From contig CALVWV010000022.1 of NCBI GenBank assembly GCA_944368065.1, forward strand, positions 1 to 59,915: DNA of 59,915 nt. The letters run 5' to 3'. How positions within the stretch are numbered: position 1 is the stretch's first letter; the number at the start of each line of letters is the position of its first letter. This stretch comes from an uncultured Clostridia bacterium (GTDB lineage: Bacteria; Bacillota; Clostridia; Christensenellales; Borkfalkiaceae). Below are positions 13,922 through 22,789 of the stretch, in pieces. The notes under the pieces were generated by a model, which made no database searches, was not told where the DNA came from, and worked only from the letters and a program-made list of their open reading frames with translations. The position numbers were made by a program, and so were the translations under genes.

Positions 13922-15124
13922 ATGTCTAAAATTTCTAAGAGAGTGGCTAACATTTCGCCTTCTATGACGCTGGCTATGTCTGCCAAGGCGGCAGAACTCA
14001 AAGCCGCAGGCGAAAATGTAATTTCTTTCGGCGTCGGCGAACCTGACTTCATCACGCCCGCCCACATCATACAGGCGGCTAAGGACGCGCTGGACGCAGG
14101 CTACACCAAGTACGTGGCGGCGGCAGGTCTGCCCGCACTCAAAAAAGCCGTGTGCAAAAAGTTCAAAAACGAAAACGGAATTGACTACGATCCTTCGCAG
14201 ATTATAATTTCAAACGGCGCAAAGCATTCCATTTTTAATGCGGTATTCGCAACGGTCGACCCCGGCGACGAGGTCATAATTCCCGCGCCCTACTGGCTCA
14301 CCTATCCCGAAGTGGTAAAGTGCTGCGGCGGCGTGCCCGTGTACGTTACCTCCACGCGCGAGAGCGGCTTCAAAGTAACCGCCGAGCAGATTGAAGCGGC
14401 GGTTACGCCCAAGACAAAGATGCTTATCTTCAACAGCCCCTGCAACCCCACGGGCGCGGTTTATACCGAAGAGGAGATAAGAAAGATTGCCGCAGTCTGC
14501 GAAAAGCACGATATTCTGGTGCTTGCCGACGAAATTTACGAAAAGCTTATCTACGGCGGAGAAAAGCCCTTCTCCATAGCAACCGTTTCGCCTAAGATGA
14601 AGGAACTTACCATAACGGTAAACGGCGTTTCCAAATCTTACGCAATGACGGGCTGGAGGCTGGGTTACCTCGGCGCAGCTCCCGAAATTGCAAAGGCAAT
14701 CGCCTCTTTCCAGAGCCACGCAACATCCAACGTAAACACAATGACGCAGTACGCCACCATCGCCGCGCTCGAAGGTCCCACGGAGCCCATGCAGGAGATG
14801 GTAAAGGCATTCGGCGACCGCCGCGAACGCATGATGCAGATACTCGACGAGATGAAGCCCCTCGGCCTCGACTACGTTAAGCCCGACGGCGCGTTCTACG
14901 TAATGCTTCTGTGCGACAAGTTCTACGGCAGGACGTACGACGGCAAGGTTATAAAGGGCAGCATGGATATGACCGAAATGCTCCTTACCTATGCGAAAGT
15001 TGCGCTTACCCCCGGCATATGCTTCGGCGACGACGACTGCGTGCGCTTATCTTACGCCCTTTCAATGGAAGATATGGTGGAAGGCTTAAGGCGCATAGGC
15101 GAATTTGTCAGAAACATAAAGTAA
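13922..15124 (+). CDS. Pyridoxal-phosphate aminotransferase, aspartate aminotransferase type
   Basis: 400 residues, class I fold, subgroup I-gamma (AspB/AspC of Bacillota). ATG 13922 follows AAAGGAAG; the longer frame from 13844 runs through the leader. Marks of the family: GEPDF near residue 40, YTKYVAAAGLPALK, the substrate-binding NSPCNPTGAVY, DEIYEKL (Asp binding the PLP ring nitrogen) and the Schiff-base lysine in SKSYAMTGWRLGY near 238. Likely transfers amino groups between aspartate and 2-oxoglutarate. It is monocistronic with a good promoter; a 13-bp hairpin follows. Confidence 0.95.
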   Translation: MSKISKRVANISPSMTLAMSAKAAELKAAGENVISFGVGEPDFITPAHIIQAAKDALDAGYTKYVAAAGLPALKKAVCKKFKNENGIDYDPSQIIISNGAKHSIFNAVFATVDPGDEVIIPAPYWLTYPEVVKCCGGVPVYVTSTRESGFKVTAEQIEAAVTPKTKMLIFNSPCNPTGAVYTEEEIRKIAAVCEKHDILVLADEIYEKLIYGGEKPFSIATVSPKMKELTITVNGVSKSYAMTGWRLGYLGAAPEIAKAIASFQSHATSNVNTMTQYATIAALEGPTEPMQEMVKAFGDRRERMMQILDEMKPLGLDYVKPDGAFYVMLLCDKFYGRTYDGKVIKGSMDMTEMLLTYAKVALTPGICFGDDDCVRLSYALSMEDMVEGLRRIGEFVRNIK

Positions 15125-15138
15125 AATAATTTATATGG

Positions 15139-15176
15139 TTGCGCCGCAGACGGAAAAGAAGCCTGTCTGCGGCGCA
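15139..15176 (+). terminator. Hairpin after the aminotransferase gene
   Basis: A 13-bp perfect stem (15139-15151 with 15164-15176), followed by TATAAG rather than a T-run. Confidence 0.55.
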
Positions 15177-15275
15177 ATATAAGCTCGCACGGGAACAAAT
15201 ACCGCGTTCGGGCGGCTATAAAGTGAAATAATAGCGTTTATTCGCAAAAATTTTGCTTAAATTTACACAAAGGTA

Positions 15276-15304
15276 TTGAAATTCCTCCGTTTTACTGCTA
15301 AAAT
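15276..15304 (+). promoter_or_regulatory. Promoter of the small P-loop protein
   Basis: TTGAAA (15276-15281), 17 bases, TAAAAT (15299-15304); AGGAGGT at 15332 is a near-perfect ribosome site. Confidence 0.75.
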
Positions 15305-15346
15305 AGAATAAAGATACCTATCTACGGTATTACAGGAGGTTTTATA

Positions 15347-15754
15347 ATGATTAAAATCATAACGGGCGCAAAGGGTACGGGCAAGACAAAGAAACTCATA
15401 GACGCAGCCAACAAAGACGCGGCATCAGCGAAAGGCGTAAGTGCGTTCATTACCGATACCAAAAGGTACATGTACGATTTGAACCGTGCCGTGCGTTTTA
15501 TAGACGTTACTGATTATAATATCGCAGGGGAAGACGCTCTCTGCGGTTTCGTAAAGGGCATTGCCGCAGGCAACCACGATTACGAATATATCTACATAGA
15601 CGGCATAGCGCGCATAGCGGGCAAAGAACTTTCCGAGATGGCCGGCATATTCTATATGCTTGAAAAGCTTTCCAACGACAACAACATAGTAATAACCATT
15701 ACTTGCAGCTGCCCTGTGGAAAGCCTGCCCGAATTTGTTGCCAAGTACGTTTGA
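15347..15754 (+). CDS. Small P-loop ATPase-like protein
   Basis: 135 residues, a minimal nucleotide-binding fold. Walker A is GAKGTGKTKK at residues 7-16; a Walker B-like strand EYIYIDGIAR is near 85-95. Similar short Clostridia proteins are often labelled twitching-motility PilT-like, but the hexameric PilT domains are absent and that name should not be trusted. No partner is encoded beside it: it has its own promoter and is followed by a hairpin before thrC. Strong ribosome site suggests good expression. Function unknown. Confidence 0.82.
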   Translation: MIKIITGAKGTGKTKKLIDAANKDAASAKGVSAFITDTKRYMYDLNRAVRFIDVTDYNIAGEDALCGFVKGIAAGNHDYEYIYIDGIARIAGKELSEMAGIFYMLEKLSNDNNIVITITCSCPVESLPEFVAKYV

Positions 15755-15781
15755 TGACGTAAAGACCCTTAAAAATTCAAG

Positions 15782-15830
15782 GGGAGCGCAAAATTTTTTC
15801 GCGCTCCCTTTGCCTTATTTTTTTTGATTT
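15782..15830 (+). terminator. Terminator after the P-loop protein
   Basis: GGGAGCGC (15782-15789) pairs with GCGCTCCC (15801-15808); T-rich sequence with an eight-T run follows. Confidence 0.7.
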
Positions 15831-15859
15831 ACTTTTTTTGATTTAGCGGGAGTGAGAAG

Positions 15860-17344
15860 ATGAATTTTATAAGTACGCGCGGCGGCGAAAAGGTTACGGG
15901 CGCAAGGGCAATAGTAAAAGGACTTTCAGATAACGGCGGACTTTTCGTACCGGAAAGTTTCCCCGCCGTATCGCGCGAAGAGCTTGAGGAGATGCTCGGC
16001 ATGAGCTATCCCGAAAGGGCGGCAAAGGTGCTTTCCAAATATCTCGACGATTACGACGGCGCAGAGCTTTTGTCTGCGCTGGAAGCGGCTTACGCCAAAT
16101 TTGACGGCGACCCCGCGCCCCTCGTAAGAATTGACGACGGCATATACATTCTCGAGCTCTGGCACGGCCCCACGTGCGCGTTCAAGGATATGGCGCTCAC
16201 CGTTCTTCCCTATCTTCTGAGGAAGGGTTCGGATATCTGCGGAATCAAGGAGAACATTCTCATTCTCGTCGCAACGTCGGGCGATACCGGCAAAGCGGCG
16301 CTCGAAGGCTTTAAGGACGCCGTGGGCATAAAGATAATGGTATTCTATCCCGACGACGGCGTATCCAAAATGCAGAAGCTGCAGATGTGCACGCAGGAGG
16401 GCTCGAACGTCAACGTGGTTGCGGTAAAGGGCAACTTCGACGACTGCCAGACGGCGGTAAAGCGCATTTTCGCCAACAAAGAGTACGCAAAAATTCTCAA
16501 GGATAAAAACGTTATCCTCTCTTCTGCAAACTCCATAAACTTCGGCCGCCTCGCCCCGCAGATAGCCTATTATTTTTCCTCTTACCTCGATTTGGTGAGC
16601 GGCGGTCAGATAGAGATGGGTGAAGAGGTGGATTTCTCCGTACCCACCGGCAATTTCGGCAATATACTCGCGGCGTACTACGCAAAGCGCATGGGGCTGC
16701 CCGTACGCAGGCTACACTGCGCTTCCAACATGAACAACATTCTGACCGACTTCATGTCCAGCGGCACGTACGACACTCACCGCAATTTCTATAAAACGAC
16801 TTCCCCTTCCATGGATATTCTCATATCCTCCAACCTCGAAAGGCTTCTGTTTGAGGTGTGCGGCAGAAATGCCGAGCGCACCGCAGAGCTTATGAAGGAG
16901 CTCAAGGAAAAGGGCACATACACCATAACCGCAGCGGAAAAGGCGGCTATATCGTCCATATTCGACGGCGGATTTGCCAACGAGGACGAGGTGGTTGAAA
17001 CCATTTACGACGTATTCTGCGACACGGGCTATACAATGGATACTCACACGGGCTGCGCAATGAAGGTCGCGCTCGACTGGTTCGACAAGAACAAAAAGGA
17101 TACCACAAAGATGGTCGTCGTATCCACGGCAAACCCTTACAAGTTCCCCCAGGACGTTCTGTATGCCGTAACTGGCAACGACGTGAAGGACAGCTTCAAG
17201 GGCATAAAAAGGCTGCACGCCGCAACGGCGATGGCAGTTCCCAAGAGCCTTTCCGGCCTGCGCGACAAGCCCGTCCGCTTCACAAAGACGGCAAAGCGCG
17301 ACGCGCTTTTTGAAGAAGTTCTGGAATTTGTGGATAAAAAATAA
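15860..17344 (+). CDS. thrC: Threonine synthase
   Basis: PLP enzyme converting O-phosphohomoserine to threonine, 494 residues, matching the long (class I, E. coli/yeast-like) form. N-terminal STRG near residue 4, the PLP lysine in FKDMAL near 112, the GDTGKAAL phosphate loop, and the DVPTGNFGN equivalent SVPTGNFGNILA. Ribosome site GGGAGTGA upstream of ATG 15860. Other threonine genes are not adjacent, so the pathway is scattered in this genome. Confidence 0.96.
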   Translation: MNFISTRGGEKVTGARAIVKGLSDNGGLFVPESFPAVSREELEEMLGMSYPERAAKVLSKYLDDYDGAELLSALEAAYAKFDGDPAPLVRIDDGIYILELWHGPTCAFKDMALTVLPYLLRKGSDICGIKENILILVATSGDTGKAALEGFKDAVGIKIMVFYPDDGVSKMQKLQMCTQEGSNVNVVAVKGNFDDCQTAVKRIFANKEYAKILKDKNVILSSANSINFGRLAPQIAYYFSSYLDLVSGGQIEMGEEVDFSVPTGNFGNILAAYYAKRMGLPVRRLHCASNMNNILTDFMSSGTYDTHRNFYKTTSPSMDILISSNLERLLFEVCGRNAERTAELMKELKEKGTYTITAAEKAAISSIFDGGFANEDEVVETIYDVFCDTGYTMDTHTGCAMKVALDWFDKNKKDTTKMVVVSTANPYKFPQDVLYAVTGNDVKDSFKGIKRLHAATAMAVPKSLSGLRDKPVRFTKTAKRDALFEEVLEFVDKK

Positions 17345-17362
17345 ATTCAGATTAAATTTCAA

Positions 17363-17390
17363 GGGGCAACCGCAAAGCTGCGGTTGCCCC
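17363..17390 (+). terminator. thrC terminator hairpin
   Basis: GGGGCAACCGC (17363-17373) with GCGGTTGCCCC (17380-17390), loop AAAGCT, followed by GTTATATAT. Confidence 0.65.
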
Positions 17391-17436
17391 GTTATATATG
17401 CAATTGAAATATGGCGCGCGCAAAAAGTTTATCGGA

Positions 17437-17458
17437 ATGCCCCGCATATATGCCGCAA
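17437..17458 (+). repeat. Intergenic 22-bp near-palindrome, copy E
   Basis: ATGCCCCGCATATATG followed by CCGCAA, one base from the consensus; about 135 bases upstream of the trpS -35 box. Confidence 0.75.
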
Positions 17459-17592
17459 TCAACGCTGAAAAATCAAAAAACGGCGTTGCTGCGCCTGATA
17501 TTTTGCAAAAAGCGCGTGGCGGATTATGGTGAAAAAGGGGTGTAAATTTCCGCTTACTTTGGTGATTGATTAAACTAAGCGCGTCAATCTCG

Positions 17593-17621
17593 TTGCATTT
17601 TGATGTGCAGTATGTTAAAAT
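17593..17621 (+). promoter_or_regulatory. trpS promoter
   Basis: TTGCAT (17593-17598), 17 bases, TAAAAT (17616-17621), about 95 bases before the start codon. Confidence 0.65.
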
Positions 17622-17724
17622 AATAACATATAAGTAAAATTTTACCTTCGATTCGATTATCCCCTGCGGATAAGCCGCAGAATTAATTTTGCAGCCATTC
17701 CGCGAGGTAACGGGGCTATATATT

Positions 17725-18753
17725 ATGGACGAAATAAAACAGATATTTGTAGAAAAAGAAGTAAAAAAGACTTTATATTCGGCGGTACAGCCTACAAACG
17801 CGCTCACGATAGGCAACTATATAGGCGCAATAAAGAACATGGTGGATATGCAGCATGAGTACAACTGCTTTTTTGCCATAGCCAACATGCACGCAATCAC
17901 CGTCCGCCAGGTGCCCGCACAGCTCAGGCAGAAAACGCTCGCCCTTCTGGCGCTGTATATCGCCTGCGGCCTCGACCCCGAAAAGTGCACTATTTACGTT
18001 CAGTCGCACGTGCCCTGCCATGCGGAGCTCGCGTGGGTGCTCAACACCTTCACGTACGTAGGCGAAATGGAGCGCATGACGCAGTTCAAGGATAAGAGTG
18101 CAAAACATGCCGATAATATAAACATGGGGCTTATGGATTACCCCGTGCTTATGGCTGCGGATATACTTCTGTACAAGACGGACGTTGTGCCCGTCGGCAT
18201 CGACCAGCGCCAGCATCTTGAAATCACGCGCGATATAGCCACGCGTTTCAACAATTTATTTTCCCCTACGTTCGTCATACCCGAGGGCGTATATCCCAAG
18301 GTCGGCGCAAAAATCGGCGACCTTCTCGACCCTTCCAAGAAGATGTCAAAGTCTGCGGAAAACCCCGCCGGCACAATATTTATGGATGACGACAGGGATA
18401 CCATCATAAGAAAGTTCCGCCGCGCCGTAACGGACAGCGAAAGCGAAGTGCGTTACGACCCCGCAAACAAAGTCGGCGTAAGCAACCTGCTCTCCATCTA
18501 CACGGCATTTTCAGGAAAGAGCATAGAGGAGGCGGAAAAAGAGTTTGCAGGCAAGGGCTACGGCGACTTCAAGCTCGCTGTAGGCGAAGCGGTTGCGGAT
18601 AAGCTTGCGCCCGTACAGAAGGAGCAGGCGCGCCTTCTTGCAGACAAAGATTACCTCAACTCGGTTTTAAAGGAGGGCGCCGCAAAGGCGTACAAAGTTG
18701 CGTCGTCAACTCTCTCCAAAGTATATCGCAAAATCGGCTTTTACCAGCTTTAA
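17725..18753 (+). CDS. trpS: Tryptophanyl-tRNA synthetase
   Basis: Class Ic synthetase charging tRNA-Trp. 342 residues from ATG 17725; the TTG at 17689 would add residues with no family match. The HIGH-equivalent is TIGNYIGA near residue 32, the Trp-site region VGIDQRQHLEITRDIA near 155 and KMSKS is intact (SKKMSKSAEN near 207). It carries about 15 residues before the usual first strand (KTLYSAVQPTN). GAGGT lies upstream with long spacing. The DUF5685 gene follows 9 bases after the stop, so they are probably cotranscribed. Confidence 0.96.
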   Translation: MDEIKQIFVEKEVKKTLYSAVQPTNALTIGNYIGAIKNMVDMQHEYNCFFAIANMHAITVRQVPAQLRQKTLALLALYIACGLDPEKCTIYVQSHVPCHAELAWVLNTFTYVGEMERMTQFKDKSAKHADNINMGLMDYPVLMAADILLYKTDVVPVGIDQRQHLEITRDIATRFNNLFSPTFVIPEGVYPKVGAKIGDLLDPSKKMSKSAENPAGTIFMDDDRDTIIRKFRRAVTDSESEVRYDPANKVGVSNLLSIYTAFSGKSIEEAEKEFAGKGYGDFKLAVGEAVADKLAPVQKEQARLLADKDYLNSVLKEGAAKAYKVASSTLSKVYRKIGFYQL

Positions 18754-18762
18754 GGTGCGAGT

Positions 18763-19647
18763 ATGTTCGGATATATCGGCCCTGACAGACCCTATCTCTT
18801 CATCAAGGACGAAACGCTTTACAAGGCTTTGTACTGCGGAGTATGCCGCAGCATAGCCGCCGAATGCGGTCAGATGGCGCGCTCGGCGCTCACGTACGAC
18901 ATAGCTTTCATGTCCGCGCTCGTGCACAATATACGCGGCGAGGACGTAAAAATAGTAAGGCGGCGCTGTCCCGTTCATCCTTTAAGAAGGCGCCCGATGA
19001 CCGAAAAGGACGAAATAACGGGCATTCTCGCCTGCGCGAACACGGCGCTCGCTTACTTCAAACTTTCCGACGACAAGGCGGATAAAGAGGCGCGCGGCGC
19101 ATTGCGCTTTTTATACAGCGGCGGTTACAAAAAAGTGCTTAAAAAGCACCCCCGCATTGCAGAGATTGTTTCAGAGCAGATGAACGCCCAGCAGAAGCTT
19201 GAAAAAGAGGGCTGTGCGGTCATAGATATGGCTTGCGAACCCACTGCGCTTATGATGCAACAGCTTTCGCGCTATGTGCTCGGCGAATACGCTACCGAGC
19301 ATACCGACGGACTGATGTACGCGATAGGCAAGTGGGTATATCTCATTGACGCGCTCGACGATTACGACAAAGACGCAAAAAAAGGCCGCTATAACGTGCT
19401 TTATTTAAATTACGGCGAAAAGACTTTGCAGGCGGCGGCAGAAAAAGGCAGAAACGAACTCATTTTTATATTCGACAGTCTGTTTGCCGATATGCGCCAG
19501 CATCTTGCGGCAATCAAATTTCATTTCAATCACGACCTCACCGATAACATAATACTGCGCGGCATACCGCTTAAAACGCGGCAGATTATGTTCGGCACGG
19601 CTAAAAACGGGAGAACAAGGAAAAAACATGAAGAAGTCCAATCTTGA
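18763..19647 (+). CDS. DUF5685 family protein
   Basis: 294 residues. The N-terminus MFGYIGPDRP...FYKA-like YKALYCGVCRSI is the signature of DUF5685, a Clostridia family of unknown function. An all-helical body with DALDDYDKDAKKGRYN near residue 200 recalls the Asp-rich motif of isoprenoid-synthase folds, but that link is only structural guesswork. AAGGTG precedes the ATG. It overlaps the start of the J-domain gene by 20 bases, and this pairing with a J-domain/TPR protein is common in related bacteria. Confidence 0.85.
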   Translation: MFGYIGPDRPYLFIKDETLYKALYCGVCRSIAAECGQMARSALTYDIAFMSALVHNIRGEDVKIVRRRCPVHPLRRRPMTEKDEITGILACANTALAYFKLSDDKADKEARGALRFLYSGGYKKVLKKHPRIAEIVSEQMNAQQKLEKEGCAVIDMACEPTALMMQQLSRYVLGEYATEHTDGLMYAIGKWVYLIDALDDYDKDAKKGRYNVLYLNYGEKTLQAAAEKGRNELIFIFDSLFADMRQHLAAIKFHFNHDLTDNIILRGIPLKTRQIMFGTAKNGRTRKKHEEVQS

Positions 19648-20248
19648 ACTTTTAGGCCTTTCAGAAGGCGCAACCGAAGAGGAAATAAAGGACGCCTATG
19701 CAAAGCTCCGCGCAAAGTATCTTGAAGACCGCTTCAAGGACGGCGAAGAGGGCAACGAGGCTGCCCGCATGCTCACCAGGCTCGATACTGCTTATAACGA
19801 GCTGATGAGCGAACTTTCCGAAGACCAGAATGCGGCGGGCGGCGGCACTTCGTTCGAAAGGGTGGAAGAGCTTATCCGTTCGGGCGACATTCAGGAAGCG
19901 CAGAGGGTGCTCGAATCATAGAACGAAAGGAACGGCCGCGGGCACTAACTCCCGAGTGTGGTAATCTATAAAAAGAGCTGGATGAACGAGAGCAAGAAAC
20001 AGCTTGAAATAGCCATGCAGCTCGACCCTGAAAACGAAAAGTATAAGGAAGCATACCGCAAACTCAACGAAAGGCTTAAAAGCAGTTCGCAGCAGGCACA
20101 GAACCCCGCGGGCAATCAGGGCGTTTACGAAGGGCAGACAATGCAGTCCGCCGCAGACGACCAGATGGGCGGCAGTTTCTGCTCCTGGTGCATACAGTGC
20201 TGTGCCATAAATATGTGCATAAACATGCTCTGCAACTGCTGCAGATAA
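19628..20248 (+). pseudogene. J-domain/TPR protein with a Cys-rich tail, interrupted by two in-frame stops
   Basis: A J-like domain (LGLSEGATEEEIKDAYAKLRAKY, but with no HPD; the position reads LED) and the start of a TPR helix end at a TAG at 19919-19921. In the same frame, after a second stop (TAA, 19949-19951), the rest of the family continues: a TPR (YKKSW...ESKKQLEIAMQLDPEN) and a Cys-rich C-terminus. Only 12 codons separate the last residue before the TAG from the resumed homology, and these still resemble the family (NERNGRGH at the place of ERNAEWHY). There is no length change. Either it is a recent pseudogene, two separate short proteins (GTG at 19958, no ribosome site), recoding, or sequence error. 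Confidence 0.75.
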
Positions 20249-20292
20249 CTTTTGGCTGCGGTATGATGCGGCTTTGCCGCAGGTAAGGCAGT

Positions 20293-21228
20293 ATGAAAGC
20301 TGATTTGAACAACGGAGGGGAAGGGCGTCAGACCCTCCCCGAAGAAAATAAAAACAACGCGGAAAGCGGAAAATCCCGAAATGATTTGCCTGACGGAAGC
20401 TCTCAGAAAGCTCCTTCGCATTCGGAAGTCGGGGACTGCGGAAAAGATGCACAAAGCGACTTAAGTCCTTCTTGCGGTCCGGACGGGCAGACTGTCCGCG
20501 GCTCTTTCAAAGAAGGCGCGGAAAAGCGCGGCGCGGACAGCGCTGACGACTTTTTCGCGGATTTGGATGCGCCTTTGCCCCCCGCGCAGAACGGACAGAC
20601 CGAAAACGGCGGCGAAGGAAAAGGTGGCAAGAGCGGCAAAAAGTTTGTGCTCTGGCGAAAGCCTGCCCCCGAGCCCAAAAGGAAGTATTCTCCCGCGTTC
20701 ATAGTGGCGCTTTCGGGCATATCGTGCGCCGTTGCGGTAGTTGCGCTTACGCTCGGGATTCTGAGCAGCGTGCTCGTGGCAACGGGGTATATAGTCGCGC
20801 AGATTGCGCTTATGGTACCACTTTCCAAGCGCTTTTATCTGGGCGGATTCCTTGCGTACGTCGGAACGGTGCTTCTTTCGGTAGTGTTCGGCGCGCTTAC
20901 GCAGTTCTGGAACGTCGTTCCTTTTGCGATGTTCTTCGGGCTTCATCCGCTCGCAAACGCTTTCCAGCTTAAATACAGCGTAAACAAATGGCTGGCAGTA
21001 CCCGTAAAAATGGCGTGGTTCGATGCGACGCTGTATGTGATGTACCTCGTCGTGTTCAACGGGGTGCTGGGCGCAAGCCACGGCGATTCGGCTTTTTTCA
21101 CTTTCGTCAACGATTATATCTGGCTTGTGATAATAGTTTTCGGTTCGCTTTTGTTCCTCGCTTACGACTATGTGATGACAAGGGCGCAGCGCTGGATAAA
21201 CGTGCTCGTCAATAAAATAAAAAAATAG
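20293..21228 (+). CDS. Multi-pass membrane protein with a long disordered N-terminus
   Basis: 311 residues, family not recognised. Residues 1-135 are polar, rich in Gly, Asp, Lys and Ser and without predicted order. From about 137 on there are five or six hydrophobic segments (about 137-160, 162-178, 183-205, 210-228, 240-260, 275-295) and a basic tail. The core resembles small integral proteins annotated as hypothetical in Clostridia. It sits between the J-domain gene and a terminator, so it may be the last gene of the trpS-DUF5685 transcription unit. Confidence 0.7.
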   Translation: MKADLNNGGEGRQTLPEENKNNAESGKSRNDLPDGSSQKAPSHSEVGDCGKDAQSDLSPSCGPDGQTVRGSFKEGAEKRGADSADDFFADLDAPLPPAQNGQTENGGEGKGGKSGKKFVLWRKPAPEPKRKYSPAFIVALSGISCAVAVVALTLGILSSVLVATGYIVAQIALMVPLSKRFYLGGFLAYVGTVLLSVVFGALTQFWNVVPFAMFFGLHPLANAFQLKYSVNKWLAVPVKMAWFDATLYVMYLVVFNGVLGASHGDSAFFTFVNDYIWLVIIVFGSLLFLAYDYVMTRAQRWINVLVNKIKK

Positions 21229-21333
21229 TCTTAAAGGCTTTAAGAGCTCAGCTTAAAGCTGTGCAAAAGTTCGGCTTCAGGCCGTAAAAAAATAAATTGC
21301 GGCGGCAATATGCCTTAATCAACAGGTATAAAT

Positions 21334-21378
21334 CAGCCGCCCTCCGCGGCGGTGCGCCGCGGAGGGCGGCTTTAATTT
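21334..21378 (+). terminator. 17-bp terminator-like hairpin directly before the rlmD start
   Basis: Bases 21334-21350 pair perfectly with 21354-21370; the tail is TTAATTTT and the rlmD ATG is at 21380. It probably ends the upstream operon, but its 3' arm occupies the place of the rlmD ribosome site. Confidence 0.75.
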
Positions 21379-21379
21379 T

Positions 21380-22774
21380 ATGCAGAAAAACGAAATTTAC
21401 ACATCTACGGCAACGGGTTACGGCACCGAAGGCGAGGCTGTTTTCAGCGTGGAAAATACGCCCGTTTTCGTGCCTTACTGCCTCGAGGGCGAGCGCGCTG
21501 AAATTAAAATACTGTCCGTCAAAGGCGGCGCGGCGTACGGCAAGTGCGAGCGCGTCCTGCAGCCTTCCCCGCTCAGGACAGAACCCGCTTGTCCGCTCTT
21601 TTATAAATGCGGCGGCTGCCAGCTCCAGCATATGCAGTATTCCGCCCAGCTTGAATTCAAGGCGGGGCTTGTAAGAAACGCCCTTCGCAAAATAGCGGGA
21701 ATTGAGGCCGATGTGCTCCCCGCCCATGCAAGCGCGCAGCAGTACCGCTACCGCAACAAACTCGTGCTGCCCGTGGGCGCGGACAGGGACGGCAAAACGG
21801 TGGTCGGCTTTTATGCCGCAAGAAGTCACCGCATAGTCCCCGCGGACGACTGCCCCATTCAGTCTGAGTGGTGCTCGGCGGTTATTTCTGCAGTTAAAAA
21901 ATATATGTCGGAGTGCGGTCTTAAAGGTTACGACGAGGAGGCGCGCCGCGGCGATATCCGCAGAATAGCGGTAAGGGAGGTAGGCGGCAGGTACATAGTC
22001 GCCTTGGTTGCGGCAAAGGCGGTAAACGCCACGCCTCTTGCCGATATTCTCGAAAAAAATCTCGGCGAAGTTACTCTTCTTTTAAATATAAACAAGTCTC
22101 AGGGCAACGCCGTTTTCAGCGATGACTGGCGCATAGTGCGGGGTAAAGGCTTTTTTGAGTCTGAGGATATGGGCATAAAATTCCGCGCGGGCGCAAACAC
22201 GTTTCTGCAGGTAAACGACGGAGTGCGCTCCGATTTGTATTCGGAAATCGTGAGGGAAGCCGCCGACGGCGGAGCAGTTGCCATTGATTTGTACAGCGGC
22301 GGAGGCATGCTTACCGCTCTTCTTGCGCGCGCGTGCAAAGCGGCGTACGGCGTGGAAATAGTAAGGGAGGCTTCTGCCTGCGCCGAAGAACTCAAAGAAA
22401 TGAACGGCCTTTCGGACAGAATGGTAAATATATGCGGCAAGGTCGAAGAGGAGCTTTCTTCGGTGTTTGCAAGGACGGAGGGCGAGCGCAGAGTCATAGT
22501 CTGCGACCCGCCGAGGAAGGGAATGGAGCGCTCCGCGGTGGAGGCTGTAAGGGACAGCGGCGCGGACAAGGTGATACTTGTTTCCTGCAATCCCGCAACG
22601 CTTGCAAGGGATTTAGGCATACTGCTCGGGGCGCTCAAAGAAGAGGACGGAGTTCTTAAAAAGAATCCCGACTATGCCTCAACGAGCGCATATTCAATCT
22701 CGTATATCCGCCCTTACGACATGTTCCCTCAGACCCGCCATACGGAAACCCTCGTTGTCCTTGAAAGGAAATAG
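21380..22774 (+). CDS. rlmD: 23S rRNA (uracil-5-)-methyltransferase, RlmD/RumA type
   Basis: SAM-dependent enzyme making 5-methyluridine in rRNA, 464 residues. An N-terminal TRAM domain (about 1-60); Cys residues CPLFYKCGGCQ near 70-81 plus DDCP near 155 that would hold a 4Fe-4S cluster; the SAM site AIDLYSGGGMLTALLA near 296; the catalytic nucleophile in VSCNPATLARD near 398; and HTETL at the end. No ribosome site precedes the ATG because a GC-rich hairpin ends 9 bases upstream. The last 20 bases of the gene are duplicated 412 bases further on, around the next ORF. Confidence 0.93.
   Translation: MQKNEIYTSTATGYGTEGEAVFSVENTPVFVPYCLEGERAEIKILSVKGGAAYGKCERVLQPSPLRTEPACPLFYKCGGCQLQHMQYSAQLEFKAGLVRNALRKIAGIEADVLPAHASAQQYRYRNKLVLPVGADRDGKTVVGFYAARSHRIVPADDCPIQSEWCSAVISAVKKYMSECGLKGYDEEARRGDIRRIAVREVGGRYIVALVAAKAVNATPLADILEKNLGEVTLLLNINKSQGNAVFSDDWRIVRGKGFFESEDMGIKFRAGANTFLQVNDGVRSDLYSEIVREAADGGAVAIDLYSGGGMLTALLARACKAAYGVEIVREASACAEELKEMNGLSDRMVNICGKVEEELSSVFARTEGERRVIVCDPPRKGMERSAVEAVRDSGADKVILVSCNPATLARDLGILLGALKEEDGVLKKNPDYASTSAYSISYIRPYDMFPQTRHTETLVVLERK
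22753..22772 (+). repeat. 20-bp direct repeat, left copy (rlmD 3' end)
   Basis: The sequence ending CCTTGAAAGGAAAT at the rlmD stop recurs at 23165-23184 with one mismatch in 20. It also supplies a ribosome-site-like AAAGGAAA in both places. Confidence 0.75.
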
Positions 22775-22789
22775 TTTTAAGGGAATAAT

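Larger units (their letters stand above)
17345..17724. other. Intergenic region between thrC and trpS
   Basis: Contains the thrC hairpin, copy E of the 22-bp motif (17437) and the trpS promoter (17593). I looked for a T-box leader for trpS: the AGGGTGGNACCGCG core is not present. A short CTGCGGATAAGCCGCAG hairpin lies near 17665 in the leader. Confidence 0.6.

Noticed and set aside
17500-17724. T-box leader before trpS
   Set aside because: The conserved T-box core and a terminator/antiterminator pair are not present; only a promoter and short hairpin are seen.
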